Source of the DNA: Schistocerca nitens
Lineage: Eukaryota; Arthropoda; Insecta; Orthoptera; Acrididae
DNA length: 64,000 nucleotides
Assembly: GCF_023898315.1 (NCBI RefSeq)
Contig: NC_064614.1
Location: forward strand, 1,057,728,432-1,057,792,431
Reading direction: 5' to 3'
Position numbers and translations under genes: made by a program
Notes under the pieces: model-generated
The model's database searches: none
Seen by the model: only the letters and a program-made list of their open reading frames with translations
What the model was told of the DNA's origin: nothing
Shown: piece by piece, positions 1 to 10,134 of the stretch
Numbering within the stretch: the stretch's first letter is position 1
Layout: each line of letters opens with the position of its first letter

Positions 1-278
1 TTGGGGAATTGTTCGCACGGCACTGTACTTGGCGGGGCATGGACGTCCACATTCAACAGATGACGTCACAGTGTAGCGCATATGCGGGCAACAAATCCAC
101 TCCGCCACGTACATTCTCAGCTTGGCCTAAGACTCAATCGCCATGGCAACGAATGCAACGAATGACTTTGCAGGACCATTCTGGAACACTCGTTGGCTCA
201 CCGTCTTAGACTTTTTTTAGCAAGTTTCCATTTGCGGCGCCTAAGGCTTCTACCACATCACGTAGCACCATTCCAGCG

Positions 279-707
279 TTGTCCTCCGTATTTTGCATAG
301 AAGATTTGCCAGAAGTACTTCTGTCGGACAACGGACCACAGTTCACTTCAGGAGATTTTGAACAGTTTTGTGGGCGAAATGGCATTCGTCATCTAACAAG
401 TACTCCGTTTCACCCGCAGACCAACGGACAAACAGAAAGCTTGGAACGCACTTTCAAGCCTAAGCTTTGCATCACCCGCACAGGGGAACAGGCGATGCAA
501 CTCTTTCTCGCCTCCTATCGCTCCCACGCACGAGACGAGCCATCACCGGCGGAACTTCCGCATGGCCGCCGCGATCTGACGCTCCTGCACTTGTTGCACC
601 CACCGCAGCATCCGGGGCCGCCAATGGTCCGCAAGTATCGCTTTGCGCCACTCGATTTTGTTTTTCTCAGGGTTTATGGCAACCGTGGCGCTGGAAAAGA
701 GGCGTGA
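279..707 (+). pseudogene. Gypsy integrase core fragment
   Basis: The reading frame shows the conserved integrase core motifs DNGPQF and HPQTNGQTE, which hold two of the three acidic residues of the retroviral-type DDE integrase. In the family this enzyme joins element cDNA to the host chromosome. Only part of the core is present here as a fossil. It lies about 750 bp upstream of the LTR of the same element, the usual order for Gypsy pol. Confidence 0.75.
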
Positions 708-828
708 TCCAGGAACGCAATGGCTCTTATATGCATTCGATTGCACGTCCGATGGTTTGCTGCGCCGCCACCAGAACCCTAATTCGCGCATGTCCTTTCC
801 CCCTTGATTCGCATGGTTTTCTTCTCAC

Positions 829-987
829 AGAAATTCAGCCATCAGTTGCAAGGTAAAATTTTATTAGTGTACCTAGGTTTCGATGTCAATGATGGTATTA
901 TTTTTGTTCTGAAGAAGATACAATTATTGGCATCGAAACCTAGATAAACTAATAAAATTTTACCTTGCAACTGAAGACTGAATTTCT
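829..987. repeat. Foldback / MITE-like inverted repeat
   Basis: Two arms of roughly 60-70 bp (829-900 and 915-987) are near-perfect inverted repeats. Both arms carry AGGTAAAATTTTATTAGT followed by CTAGGTTTCGATG in inverted orientation, separated by a short AT-rich centre. There is no coding content. It sits inside Gypsy-derived sequence, so it is either a small non-autonomous foldback element inserted there or a structured part of the retroelement's 3' region. No target duplication was identified. Confidence 0.6.
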
Positions 988-1431
988 TAATTTCTGAACA
1001 ATTTACGGTTGCTGAAACGCTGCACTACGTTAAAGATCCTTCTCACAGATTCACGGCTTCAAGGAACAGCGCGGCCTTCGCAACCGCCCGCTGGTGCCAC
1101 CAGGCCACTCCACGAGCAACGGATGGACTATACGCCCTCGCTCCCGCCGTCCCCGCTCGCCGACCCCATGGACCTAGATCCGTAACCACCGTCGCCAACG
1201 CCGTCGCCATCGCCGTCATCGCCCCAGGACACGCCCTCAGGTCTGGACGTGTGCCCTGGCAGCAGTTTCCTGGATGATGTTCCTGTTGCCTCGCAAGCCA
1301 GATGGCGAGGTACGTTCAGGAGTACGCCGTCCTCCACAGCTACGGCTCCTGAGTCATCTCTACGTCCAGCGTCCTGCCTGCCTCCAGGTTGTCATTCAAA
1401 CCCTCACTGTATGACAACCGTGCTTGATTTC

Positions 1432-1461
1432 GGGGGGGGGGGGGGGGGGGGGAGGGGGGGG
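1432..1461 (+). promoter_or_regulatory. G-run at polypurine-tract position
   Basis: Twenty-one Gs, an A and eight more Gs lie directly before the LTR start at 1463. Gypsy elements prime plus-strand DNA synthesis at a purine tract in exactly this place, so this is probably an expanded tract. It is also a potential G-quadruplex. Confidence 0.5.
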
Positions 1462-1462
1462 A

Positions 1463-1953
1463 TGTGCTGGCGTAACCTGGCACCAGCAAATCAAATCAGG
1501 AGCAAAGAGGTTGCGTGAAGATTGATAGAGGCCAAAGACAGACTCGCAAGAAACGCGCCACAACGCCCTCTCGGCCGCCAATATTTAGACCGTCGCTGTG
1601 GACCAAAGGGCCCAGTCAGTCCCAGTCAGTCAGGCATCCAGTGAATCAACGAGTCGAGTCATCAGTCGGAGCCCAATGGGAGTCGCAGTCACAGTTAGCT
1701 CAGCCTCTAGCACAGAGCCAGTCTGTACGTTGATACCAGAGTAGTGTATGTACAGCGACTTGTACATCATCAGCAGTGAGGCTGAAGAGCTTGTACCACA
1801 ACACCAGGATTATCTTAATTAACATCTTGTTCTTATGAATAAAGAAACCTGTTATTACATGTGTGCAGTTTGTGTTATAGAAGAAGATACCGGCCACCAA
1901 ACTACATCCTCTCCTTGCTTCCCATGGTTCAAGCCTACAGTGACAACGAGACA
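1463..1953 (+). repeat. 3' LTR of the Gypsy fossil
   Basis: The segment starts TGTGCTGG just after the purine tract and ends near ...GAGACA, with an AATAAA signal at about 1839. The limits are estimated from TG/CA ends and from where Tc1-like sequence begins (about 1965). The 5' LTR is outside the window, so pairwise divergence cannot be judged. Confidence 0.55.
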
Positions 1954-1964
1954 TCGTCAATTAC

Positions 1965-2572
1965 GGCTGCAGTGCGCATGGGACCATCGGGATTCGACGG
2001 TCGATCAGTCGAGATGTGTCGGCTCTTCGGGTGAATCACATTTTTGCTATACTAAGTCACTGATCGTCTCCACAAACGTTGTAGTCGAGTTGAACGGCGG
2101 TTCGAAACGTACGTAGGCTGGTAGGAGCGGTATTATGCTATGGGAGACATTCTCCTGCACTTGAATGGGACCTTCGGTAGTAATCGAAGGTACGCTGACA
2201 GCCGCGAATAACCTGCATCCCTCCATGCTTGATATCTTCCCCGACGGCGATGTGTCTCGGAGCCCGAACCGTGGTACAGTATTGTGAGGAGCATTACAGT
2301 GAACACACGTGACCAAATTCACTCCATCTAAATCCTATGGAACCCAACTGGGTAGCTATCAGGCACCATCCTCGCGTACGCAAATCAGTGGCTCGTTATT
2401 TATGCGAATTACATGAGCTGTGCGAAGACATGTAATGCCCCATGCCCCCACAAACGTACCAGCAAACTGTCGGGTCCCTGATACCCAGTATCAGTGATGT
2501 ATTTAGTTAAAAAGACGGACAAAAAAGATATTAAGTATGGGGTCCTGATGTCTTGGCTCATCAGTGTATGAC
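1965..2572 (+). mobile_element. Tc1-like transposon remnant
   Basis: Scattered translated pieces match Tc1 transposase order: a SGESHF piece where the family has SDESHF around the first catalytic Asp, then YYAMGDILLHLNGT, then LNPMEPNWVAI where the family has NPxEHxW around the third acidic residue. The right end TTGGCTCATCAGTGTA resembles a Tc1-type terminus. Frames change several times and the 5' part is missing, so this is a dead copy abutting the Gypsy LTR. Confidence 0.6.
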
Positions 2573-2586
2573 ATGGAAGTGCAGCA

Positions 2587-2800
2587 CTTAGGAAGGAAGG
2601 AAGTGTTTTACGACCCGTCGACACCGAGGTCAGTAGAGACGGAATACAAGCTCGAATTGTGTCTGGGATGGGGAAGAAAATCAGCCGTGTCCTTTCAAAG
2701 GAACCATCCTGGCATTTACCTGGAGCGATTTGGGGAAATCACGGAAAACCTAAATCCGGATGGCCGGACACGGGTTTGAACGGTCGTCCTCCCGAATTAC
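2587..2800 (-). mobile_element. tRNA-derived SINE (type E), minus strand
   Basis: Read on the minus strand this matches the SINE at 4098-4323 and 47956-48111. Shared blocks are the 'fully conserved' body with GGTTCCTTTGAAAGG, the run TCCGGCCATCC, and the end CCGTCGACGGG.. near 2610. The 5' head (box A/B region) lies near 2780-2800 and is incomplete. Three copies in the window, in both orientations, make this one of the older SINE families here. Confidence 0.7.
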
Positions 2801-3039
2801 ATTAGAAAGGAACCGTAATGTTTTACCAGTTTGGTCACTACCACAAAAGCAGTTAATATTTACTGAAGTTACCATTTCCGTTATGAGTTGTCTTAGGTAC
2901 CATATCAACGGAAATCAAATTAAATAAGATTTAATTTGCTGTGGAAGGATTAATCTGGGTCAGAAATGCCGCTGCAGTTAGTGGAAATGACTTTAGATAA
3001 ATTTAGTTCAGGTTAATTAAAAAAACACACTAATTCAGT

Positions 3040-3940
3040 ATTATTATTATGTCACTAGGGTCATCTAGGACCACGATTAGACTGATTATACGATCAATGA
3101 AGTTTGCTCCAGTTGAAACCCAAATTTCTTTCTTGGTTTGTTAACTTGTTGATGCTTCTTTGTCCAATGTGCACCGCCTCTTCCTTTTGGTTGCTCATCT
3201 CGATGTAGCCTGTTCGTCGCTATCTTCTTACGGAAGAAATTTCTGTCACAGGCGTCTTCGGGTTTGATTTATAGGAGTTTCAGGTCTTCTTTCGTATTTC
3301 TAAACCAGGACGTTGTAGTTCTGTGCTTTCAACAAAAAAGTGGAGGACCTGTTTACGTCCACATGTCTGTTGTGACCATAATACCTTACATGCCTTTTGC
3401 GGACTGAGTCTCTTATTCTTTATATATTGCATTAGATTTCCTTGTTGGATTTTTTTGCTTCATGCCATTCTTGTAATTCTTCGAGATGGCATTTACTCAT
3501 ATTTCTATTTATAGATAAAGTTTCCGATGATCCTTTACTACCGTTTCATAGAAATCTATCTTAGTGTCTTTTTTGTTGTAGATCGTGAGCAACGTTTGGT
3601 AGGTTATTTCAGGTTTACGCTTTCTTTCCTTGCGTGTTTCCTTGATCGATCTGTTTTTGACAATGATCTCACCCAGTTACTTAAGTTTTTCTACCCTGCT
3701 TATGTGACCGTATTTCCTTTAAGTATTTTGCGGGGGCATCTTTGATGTTAGTCATTACTTCTATTTTCCAAATGATATCTACAAGCGAGTTTGTTCAGTG
3801 GTTTCCTTTAACAGTTGGATTGGAATCCTAGAGTTTCTACTTCGTTTGGCAGAATGACAATATCATCGGCAAAAGCAAGAGAGTCTACCATAATTCGCTT
3901 GGATTTAGTTCCGATTCTCATCGGACTATAATTATATTTG
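3040..3940 (-). mobile_element. Decayed LINE reverse-transcriptase 3' part
   Basis: On the minus strand a peptide reading VDSLAFADDIVILPNEVETLGF is visible at about 3935-3830. FADD is the catalytic motif of reverse transcriptase, with the usual hydrophobic flanks. Further down, a basic stretch FRKKIATNRLHRDEQ is like the tail of insect endonuclease/RT LINE proteins. Frames are heavily interrupted. The clade is not assigned; it differs from the RTE-like copy at 59.3-61.5 kb. Confidence 0.5.
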
Positions 3941-4097
3941 CACCAATAAAGTAACGAAAGCTTGCATACAGTTATATGAACTGAAAACAGTTATCTGTTT
4001 GTCTAAGCTGACACATTTCTGTAATAACAGAATAAGAGTTTTCAACGCAACATAAACTCACTCTGTCAGCTCTCCACATCCACTTACTCCTTGAATC

Positions 4098-4323
4098 ACC
4101 GAGCGAGGTGGCGCACTGGTTAGCACACTGGAGTCGCTTTTAGGAGGACGACGGTTCAAACCCGAGTCCGGGAATCCTGATATAGCTTTTACGTGATTTT
4201 CCTAAATCGCTTCAGCAAAATGCAAGGGTCGGTTCCTTTGAAAGGGCACGGCCGACTGCCTTCTCTAATCCGACGGGGCCGATGGCCTCGCTGTTAGGTT
4301 CCCTCACCCAAACCAACCAGCCA
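4098..4323 (+). mobile_element. tRNA-derived SINE (type E)
   Basis: The element starts ACCGAGCGAGGTGGCGCACTGG (box-A-like), has a box-B-like GGTTCAAACCC, and ends in AACCAACCAGCC. The body contains TTCCTTTGAAAGGGCACGGCC. A diverged 12-bp duplication (ACTCCTTGAATC at 4086-4097 and ACTTCTTCAATC at 4324-4335) fits LINE-mediated insertion. RNA polymerase III would drive it from the internal boxes; mobility would depend on a LINE. Confidence 0.8.
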
Positions 4324-4335
4324 ACTTCTTCAATC

Positions 4336-4873
4336 GCCTAACTTGCACGATACTGGCACAGTTCATCACGACGCAACTGGAAGAAAACGTCCGTTCCTGA
4401 AGCAGAATTTTTTTAACAAAGCTAAAAGTTCGTTCTCACGCCCCAATTCGATAAGGACCTGTCTACCTTTACTTATTCTCAAACATTTTACTACCAGATT
4501 AACATTGACGGAACGTTATTTGCCAATAAATATAGTCTCCGATAAGTTTCCCACACATTCTACTTGCCGCATCAATTGCGTATTAAAGAGAAGGAGTTGA
4601 CTACTGTTAAAATATGAGAATAAGTTATATGAGAGTAATAATGTATAAGTTACTGAGTCGCGATAGAGCTCAACGTAGTATTGCTTCATTGCCTAATTTA
4701 ACAAGGAAATGTGCAATATACTACGATTTGCGTAACTGAAAAGCTCCTGTGGTTTTCTTCTTCTTACATAAAGTAATGGTCAACAAGAACGGAAATAACT
4801 CAAGATGAAATAATGTGAATTTCACAATCTTCAGTAGTGATTACGTGCTGCAAGTACTTTCATTACCAATTTA
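4336..4873. other. No recognised feature
   Basis: AT-rich sequence with no coding pattern or repeat that I recognise. Confidence 0.5.
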
Positions 4874-6279
4874 CACTACTGGTCATTAAAATTTCTACAC
4901 CACGAAGATGACGTGCTACAACGCGAAATTTAACTGACAGGAAGAAGATTCTGTGATATGAAAATGATTAGCTTTTCAGAGCATTCACACATGGTTGCCG
5001 CCGGTGGCGACACCTACAACGTCCTGACATGAGGGAAGTTTCCAACCGATTTCTCGTACACAAACAGCAGTTGACCGGCGTTGCCTGGTGAAATGTTGTT
5101 GTGATGCCTTGTGTAAGGAGGAGAAACGCGTACCATCACGTTTCTGACTTTGATAAAGGTCGGATTGTAGCATATCGCGTTTGCGGTTTATCGTATCGCG
5201 ACATTGCTGCTCGCGTTGGTCGAGATCCAGTGACTGTTAGCAGCATATGGAGTCGGTGGGTTCAGGAGGGTAATACGGAACGCCGTGCTGGATCCCAACG
5301 GCATCGTATCACTAGCAGTCGAGATGACAGGCATCTTATCCGCATGGCTGTAACGGATCGTGCAACCACGTATCGGTAAGTGAGTCAACAGATGGGGACG
5401 TGTGCAAGACAACAACCATCTGCACGAACAGTTCGACGACGTTTGCACCAGCATGGACTATCAGCTCGGAGACAATGGCTGCGATTACCCTTTACGCTGC
5501 ATCACAGACAGGAGCGCCTGCGAAGGTGTACTCAACGACGAACCTGGGTGCACGAATGGCAAAACGACATTTTTTCGGATGAATCCAGGTTCTGTTTACA
5601 ACATCATGATGGTCGCACCGGTGTTTGGCGACATCGCGGTGAACGCACATTGGAAGCGTGTATTCGTCATCGCCATACTGGCGTATCACCCGGCGTGATG
5701 GTATGGGGTGCCATTAGTTACACGTCTCGGTCACCTCTTGTTCGCATTGACGGCACTTTGAACAGTGGACGTTACATTTCAGATATGTTACGACGCGTGC
5801 CTCTACCCTTCATTAGATCCCTTCGAAACCCTACATTTCAGCTGGATAATTCACGACCGCATGTTATAGGTCCTGTACGGGCCTTTCTGGATACAGAAAA
5901 TGTTCGACTGCTGCCCTGGCCAGCATATTCTCCAGATCTCTCACCAATTGAAAACGTCTGGTAAATAGTGGCCGAGCTACTAGCTCTTTACAATACGCCA
6001 GTCACTACTCTTGATGAACTGTGGTATTGTGTTGAAGCTGCATGGGCAGCTGTACCTGTACACGCCATCCAAGCTCTGTTTGACTCAATGCCCAGGCGTA
6101 TCAAGGCCGTTATTGCGGCGAGATGTGGTTGTTCTGGGTACTGATTTCTCAGGATCTATGCACCCAAATTGCGTGAAAATGTAATCACATGTCGGTTCTA
6201 GTATAATATATTTGTCCAATGAATACCCGTTTGTCATCTGCATTTCTTCTTGGAGTAGCAATTTTAATGGCCAGTAGTG
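4874..6279 (+). mobile_element. Tc1-like DNA transposon, nearly full length
   Basis: The 1,406-bp unit begins CACTACTGG and ends CCAGTAGTG, with TA on both sides (4872-4873 and 6280-6281), the target duplication expected for Tc1/mariner. The inverted ends extend about 28 bp (CACTACTGGTCATTAAAATT against AATTTTAATGGCCAGTAGTG). It holds one transposase gene on the plus strand with two in-frame stops. A sister copy with different lesions is at 51822-53129, so the family was mobile after these two diverged from a common source. Confidence 0.92.
5104..6144 (+). pseudogene. Tc1-like transposase, two in-frame stops
   Basis: The 346-codon frame starts at ATG 5104 and runs to TGA 6142-6144. The N-terminal ~110 residues have the two helix-turn-helix pattern of Tc1 proteins (LSYRDIAARVGRD..., ARTVRRRLHQHGLS). 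Catalytic residues are visible in IFSDESRF, QLDNSRPH and SPDLSPIENVW, with 34 residues between the second Asp and the Glu (DD34E). In-frame TAA codons at 5377-5379 and 5962-5964 interrupt it. The second Asp sits in QLDN where relatives have QQDN. All three acidic residues are present, so decay is recent or light. The enzyme would cut and paste its own ends. Confidence 0.9.
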
Positions 6280-6281
6280 TA

Positions 6282-7190
6282 TGTTACAGTTATTGTGCTC
6301 AATATTCTGTGTTGAGAAATTTGTAAATTATGCTGGAACTAGACACCTTTTCTCAGAATGACAGCATGGTGTCATGTTTTTGTAAATTGCTGCTACCTAA
6401 CAGCAGATTTCCTTCAGTAATTTATCAACTTTCTTGGTTGTTTAGCTCCATGGCCGTGGATTATATTATTTTTTTAAAAAATATAGTACCGAGACACATT
6501 AGTGTATTTTTAAAATGCCAAAAGGCATTTCTGGCATTCACCTGTTTTCAATTGGTGTAATACATATTTCAATCTTCAGTTAGTACGTCGTTAAAACATC
6601 GATTGCAGTTGGGATGCTTCATTCGGCTTTCTTATCTGTCTGTTGTTGTTTCAATTTTCGCGTTTATAATCGTGGCACAAACGTTTATTCATTTGTATAT
6701 TGTACAATATGTTCGTAGTACCCACCATGTTGTCGGCAACAGGACGATCTGCTCTAACATGCGACGAGTAGCTCGTGTGCACAATGAGAAACTCAAGCAG
6801 GCTTTTAGCGAAAGACATGTCATATATGGAGTGCAGGACATACTCAGCACAACACAACGATAAAAACCTGTCATAGCTCAACAAAGTATCTCCGTGCTGC
6901 TCTCGCTTCAAGAGGAAGATGTAAGAAATGCTTGGTCAGTCCTTTGTTATTGCCAGTAATTTAGCTCGGTATTTAATCAAAACGATCTAAAAAAAATTTT
7001 CCGGACACGAAATAGGAAGAAAAGAATTTTGACACAAGCCTGTCTTCCACTGTTCTCGATTCGCTGAATAAAGGAACCCATAGTGTGTAAACGTTTCTCA
7101 TTCCTAGTTACAGCCAGAAACAAATTCCCCAGAGTGATGAGTAACCTTTCATTGCGTCTTTTATGGAAACATGTACGAACCTTTTTAAAT
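6282..7190. other. No recognised feature
   Basis: AT-rich sequence with short open frames only (longest 86 codons). None shows a known motif. I see no repeat structure. Confidence 0.5.
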
Positions 7191-7201
7191 CCACACATAA
7201 A

Positions 7202-7390
7202 CGCCGGCCGGAGTGGCCGTGCGGTTCTAGGCGCTACTGTCTGGAACTGGGCAACCGCTAGCTCGTAGGTTCGAATCCTGACTCGGGCTTGGATGTGTGT
7301 GATGTCCTCAAGTTAGTTAGGTTTAATTAGTTCTACGTTCTAGGCGACTGATGACCTCGCATAGTGCTCAGAGCCATTTGAACCATCTGA
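7202..7390 (+). mobile_element. tRNA-derived SINE (type A)
   Basis: Head CGGCCGGAGTGGCCGTGCGG with box-B-like GGTTCGAATCC, then the shared body (TTAGTTAGGTTTAA, ACTGATGACC) and end GTGCTCAGAGCCATTTGAACC. It is flanked by CCACACATAAA and CCACATAAA from the Tc1-like terminus it interrupts. Confidence 0.85.
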
Positions 7391-7535
7391 ACCACATAAA
7401 AAAAAAGTTTTGCATCACCTCGGTTCCGAGAGTTCCGGAACGTGTACAGAAAATTGGAATAGAGATCAACATAACCATCGTTTCCGCCCTTTTTATTGTT
7501 CATGAAAGCCACACATTGCAAGCTGTACCACCATA

Positions 7536-7711
7536 TTCTAGGCGCGCAGTCCGGAACCGTGCGACTGCTACGGTCGCAGGTTCGAATCCTGCCTCGGGCA
7601 TGGCTGTGAGTGATGTCCTTAGGTTAGTTAGGTTTAAGTAGTTCTAAGTTCTAGGGGACTGATGACCACAGCAGTTGAGTCCCATAGTGCTCAGAGCCAT
7701 TTGAACCAATT
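7536..7711 (+). mobile_element. tRNA-derived SINE (type A), 5' truncated
   Basis: Starts at TTCTAGGCGCGCAGTCCGG, lacking the first ~20 bp of the head, and ends ...GAGCCATTTGAACCA. A perfect 12-bp target duplication TGTACCACCATA lies at 7524-7535 and 7712-7723. Confidence 0.92.
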
Positions 7712-7774
7712 TGTACCACCATACAGCGAGACTTTCTGAGGTGGTGGTTCAGATTGCTGTACTCACCGGTACCT

Positions 7775-9005
7775 CTAATACTCAGTAGCACTTCCTCTTG
7801 CATTGGTGTATGCCTGTATTCGTCGTGGCATGCTATCCACAAGTTCATCAAGGCACTGTTGGTCCAGCTTGTTCCACTCCTCAACGGCGATTCGGCGTAG
7901 ATCCCTCAGAGTGGTTGGTTGGTCACGTCGTACATAAACAGCCCTTTTCAATCTATCGCAAGCATGTTGGATAGGGTTCATGTCTGGTGAACATGCTGGC
8001 CATTCTAGTTGAGCGATGTCGTTATCCTCAAGGAAGTCATTCACAAAATGTGCACGATGGTGGCGCGAACTGTCGTCCATGAAGGCGAATGCCTCGCCAA
8101 TATGCTGCCGATATGGTTACACTGCCGGTCGTAGGATGGCACTCACGTATCGTACAGCCGTTACGGCGCTTTCCATGATCACCAGCGGCATACGTCGACC
8201 CCACATAATGCCACCCCAAAACAGCAGGGAACCTCCACCATGATGCACTCGCTGGACAGTGTGTGTAAGGCGTTCAGCCTGACCGGGTTGCCTCCAAACA
8301 CGTCTCCCACGATTGTCTGATTGAAGGTATATGCAACACTCATCGATGAAGAGAACATGATGCTAATCCTGAGCGGTCTATTCAGCATGCTGTTGGGCCC
8401 ATCTGTACCGCGTTGCATGGTGTCGTGGTTGCAAAGGTGGACCTTGCCATGGACATAGGGAGTGAAGTTGCGCAACAAGGCCGGCCGGAGTGGCCGAGCG
8501 GTTCAAGGCGCTACAGTCTGGAACAGCGCGACCGCTACGGTCGCAGGTTCGAATCCTGCCTCGGGCATGGATGTGTGTGATGTCCTTAGGTTAGTTAGTT
8601 TTAAGTAGTTCTAAGTTCTAGGGGACTGATGACCTCAGCAGTTAAGTCCCATAGTGCTCAGAGCCATTTGAACCATTTTTGCGCATGATGCAGCCTACTG
8701 CGTAGAGTTTGAGTCGTAACACGAAGTCCTGTTGCTGCACGAAAAGGATTAATCAACATGGTGTCATTGCTGTCACGGTTCCTCCAAGCCATAATCCGTA
8801 GGTGGTCATCCACTGCAGTAGTAGCCCTTGGGCGGCCTGAGCGAGGCATGTCATCGACAGTTCCTGTGTCTCTGTATTCCTCCATATCCGAACAACATCG
8901 CTTTGGTTCACTCTGACGCTTGGACACTTCCCTTGTTGAGAACCCTTCCTGGCACAAAGTAACAATGCGGACGCGATCGAACCACGGTATTGACCGTCCA
9001 GGCAT
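7775..9005 (-). pseudogene. Tc1-like transposase, SINE-interrupted
   Basis: Reading leftwards, the N-terminal part (9005-8690) gives MPGRSIPWFDRVRIVTLC.. with helix-turn-helix character and GRPRATT, the usual linker between DNA-binding domains. A SINE (8475-8678) splits the gene. The C-terminal part (8080-7775) has MDDSSRHHRAH, where relatives have MDDNAxxHRA around the second catalytic Asp, and SPDMNPIQH, where relatives have NPIEH. The third acidic residue is therefore Gln. Middle parts are out of frame. The gene is dead by at least the SINE, frame changes and the E-to-Q change. Confidence 0.85.
8475..8678 (+). mobile_element. tRNA-derived SINE (type A)
   Basis: Full head GGCCGGCCGGAGTGGCCGAG through tail GAGCCATTTGAACCATTT. 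It is inserted in the transposase frame and flanked by TTGCGCA at 8468-8474 and 8679-8685. Confidence 0.9.
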
Positions 9006-9238
9006 GGTTGAACTACAGACAATACAAGCCGTGCACCTCCTTCCTGGTGGAATGACTGGAACTGACCCCCTCCGTCCAATAGGCGCTGCTCATCCATGGT
9101 TGATTATGTCTTTGGGCGGGTTAGTGGCATCTCTGAACAGTCAAAGGGAGTGTGTCTGAGATACAATATCCGCAGTCAACGTCTATCTTCAGGAGTTCTG
9201 GGAACCGGGGTGATGCAAACCTTTTTTTGATGTGTGTA

Positions 9239-9753
9239 TATGCAAACAGGTGGATACAGAGTAAATGGTATAACGAAGCAAGATCAACAATACACGTACG
9301 TGTGTATGAAGCGTTAGTGCCATTGTTCGTATTAAGTAAGGGACGTTGCGGAAATCCGTAACACTGTTCAAGGAAAAGTATTATCAAGAGCTGTTTCCAT
9401 TATATTCCTTCCGGCAGTGGACTGCCGATAAGTACGAAATTTAACTCGGTGCACAATATTGTGACTACAATCGGCGACTCTCTATCATCTGTCATTAAAT
9501 TACGCGTAATTTGGAATTGTGGTGACGTTACTCTCACACCTGAGAATCTAATCGTTAACCTCCGTGATCGCTCGTCTCAAATTACCGCAATATAGTGATT
9601 TCAAATACAACAGGTTTTCTTCCTAGTGAACCGCAGCGAAAAAACTACCAAGACAAAGTTACAATAAAAGTTTACTTAATTTCAAGAAACTTGCAAAAAT
9701 GAAGTAGTATTACAAGGGCATGCCGAAGAGTAATCCCTCTTAATTCTTTATTC
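9239..9753. other. No recognised feature
   Basis: Unique-looking sequence between the Tc1-like element and the dimeric SINE. No motif seen. Confidence 0.5.
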
Positions 9754-9764
9754 TGTTCTCAATA

Positions 9765-10123
9765 GCCGGCCGGAGTGGCCGAGCGGTTCTAGGCGCTACA
9801 GTCTGGAGCCGAGCGACAGCTACGGTCGCAGGTTCGAATCCTGCCTCGGGTATGGATGTGTGTGATGTCCTTAGGTTAGTTGGGTTTAAGTAGTTCAAAG
9901 TTGTAGGGGACTGATGACCTCAGAGCCGGCCGGTGTGGCCGTGCGGTTCGAAGCGCTTCAGTTTGGAACCGCGTGACCGCTACGGTCGCAGGTTCGAATC
10001 CTGCCTCGGGCATGGATGTGTGTGATGTCCTTAGGTTAGTTAGGTTTAAGTAGTTCTAAGTTCTAGGGGACTGATTACCTCAGAAGTTAAGTCCCATAGT
10101 GCTCAGAGCCATTTGAACCATTT
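9765..10123 (+). mobile_element. Dimeric type A SINE
   Basis: Two head-to-tail SINE units share one target duplication. The left unit (9765-9923) stops inside its body at GACCTCAG, and the right unit (9924-10123) is full length with the usual GAGCCATTTGAACCATTT end. The 11-bp repeat TGTTCTCAATA flanks the whole at 9754-9764 and 10124-10134; no duplication lies at the internal joint. The pair therefore inserted as one unit rather than one SINE into another. Confidence 0.88.
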
Positions 10124-10134
10124 TGTTCTCAATA

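Larger units (their letters stand above)
1..1953 (+). mobile_element. Gypsy-type LTR element, 3' part (fossil)
   Basis: This is the 3' portion of a Ty3/Gypsy-like retroelement that runs in from the left edge. Visible parts in order are an integrase core (279-707), a proline/serine-rich stretch near 1120-1400 resembling the end of a pol product, a long G-rich tract (1432-1461) in the position of a polypurine tract, and an LTR (1463-1953). A foldback sequence (829-987) lies inside it. The copy is broken with several interruptions and looks old. Family assignment rests on integrase motifs; the exact lineage is not determined. Confidence 0.75.
7191..9238 (-). mobile_element. Tc1-like transposon carrying three SINEs
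   Basis: The ends pair as inverted repeats of about 45 bp. The left end (CACATAAAAA..GTTTTGCATCACC, 7392-7430) matches the complement of the right end (GGTGATGCAAACC...TGTGTG, 9209-9236). A SINE sits inside the outer left end (7202-7390, between CCACACATAAA and CCACATAAA), so the element begins at about 7191. Two further SINEs lie at 7536-7711 and 8475-8678. Without the SINEs the length is about 1.5 kb, normal for Tc1-like elements. Confidence 0.85.

Noticed and set aside
543-791. Minus-strand frame opposite the integrase
   Set aside because: Antisense of Gypsy coding sequence with no motif of its own.
7202-7285. tRNA-like heads of the SINEs as functional tRNA genes
   Set aside because: Each is followed by the SINE body, lacks a convincing full cloverleaf and is flanked by target duplications; they are SINE promoters.
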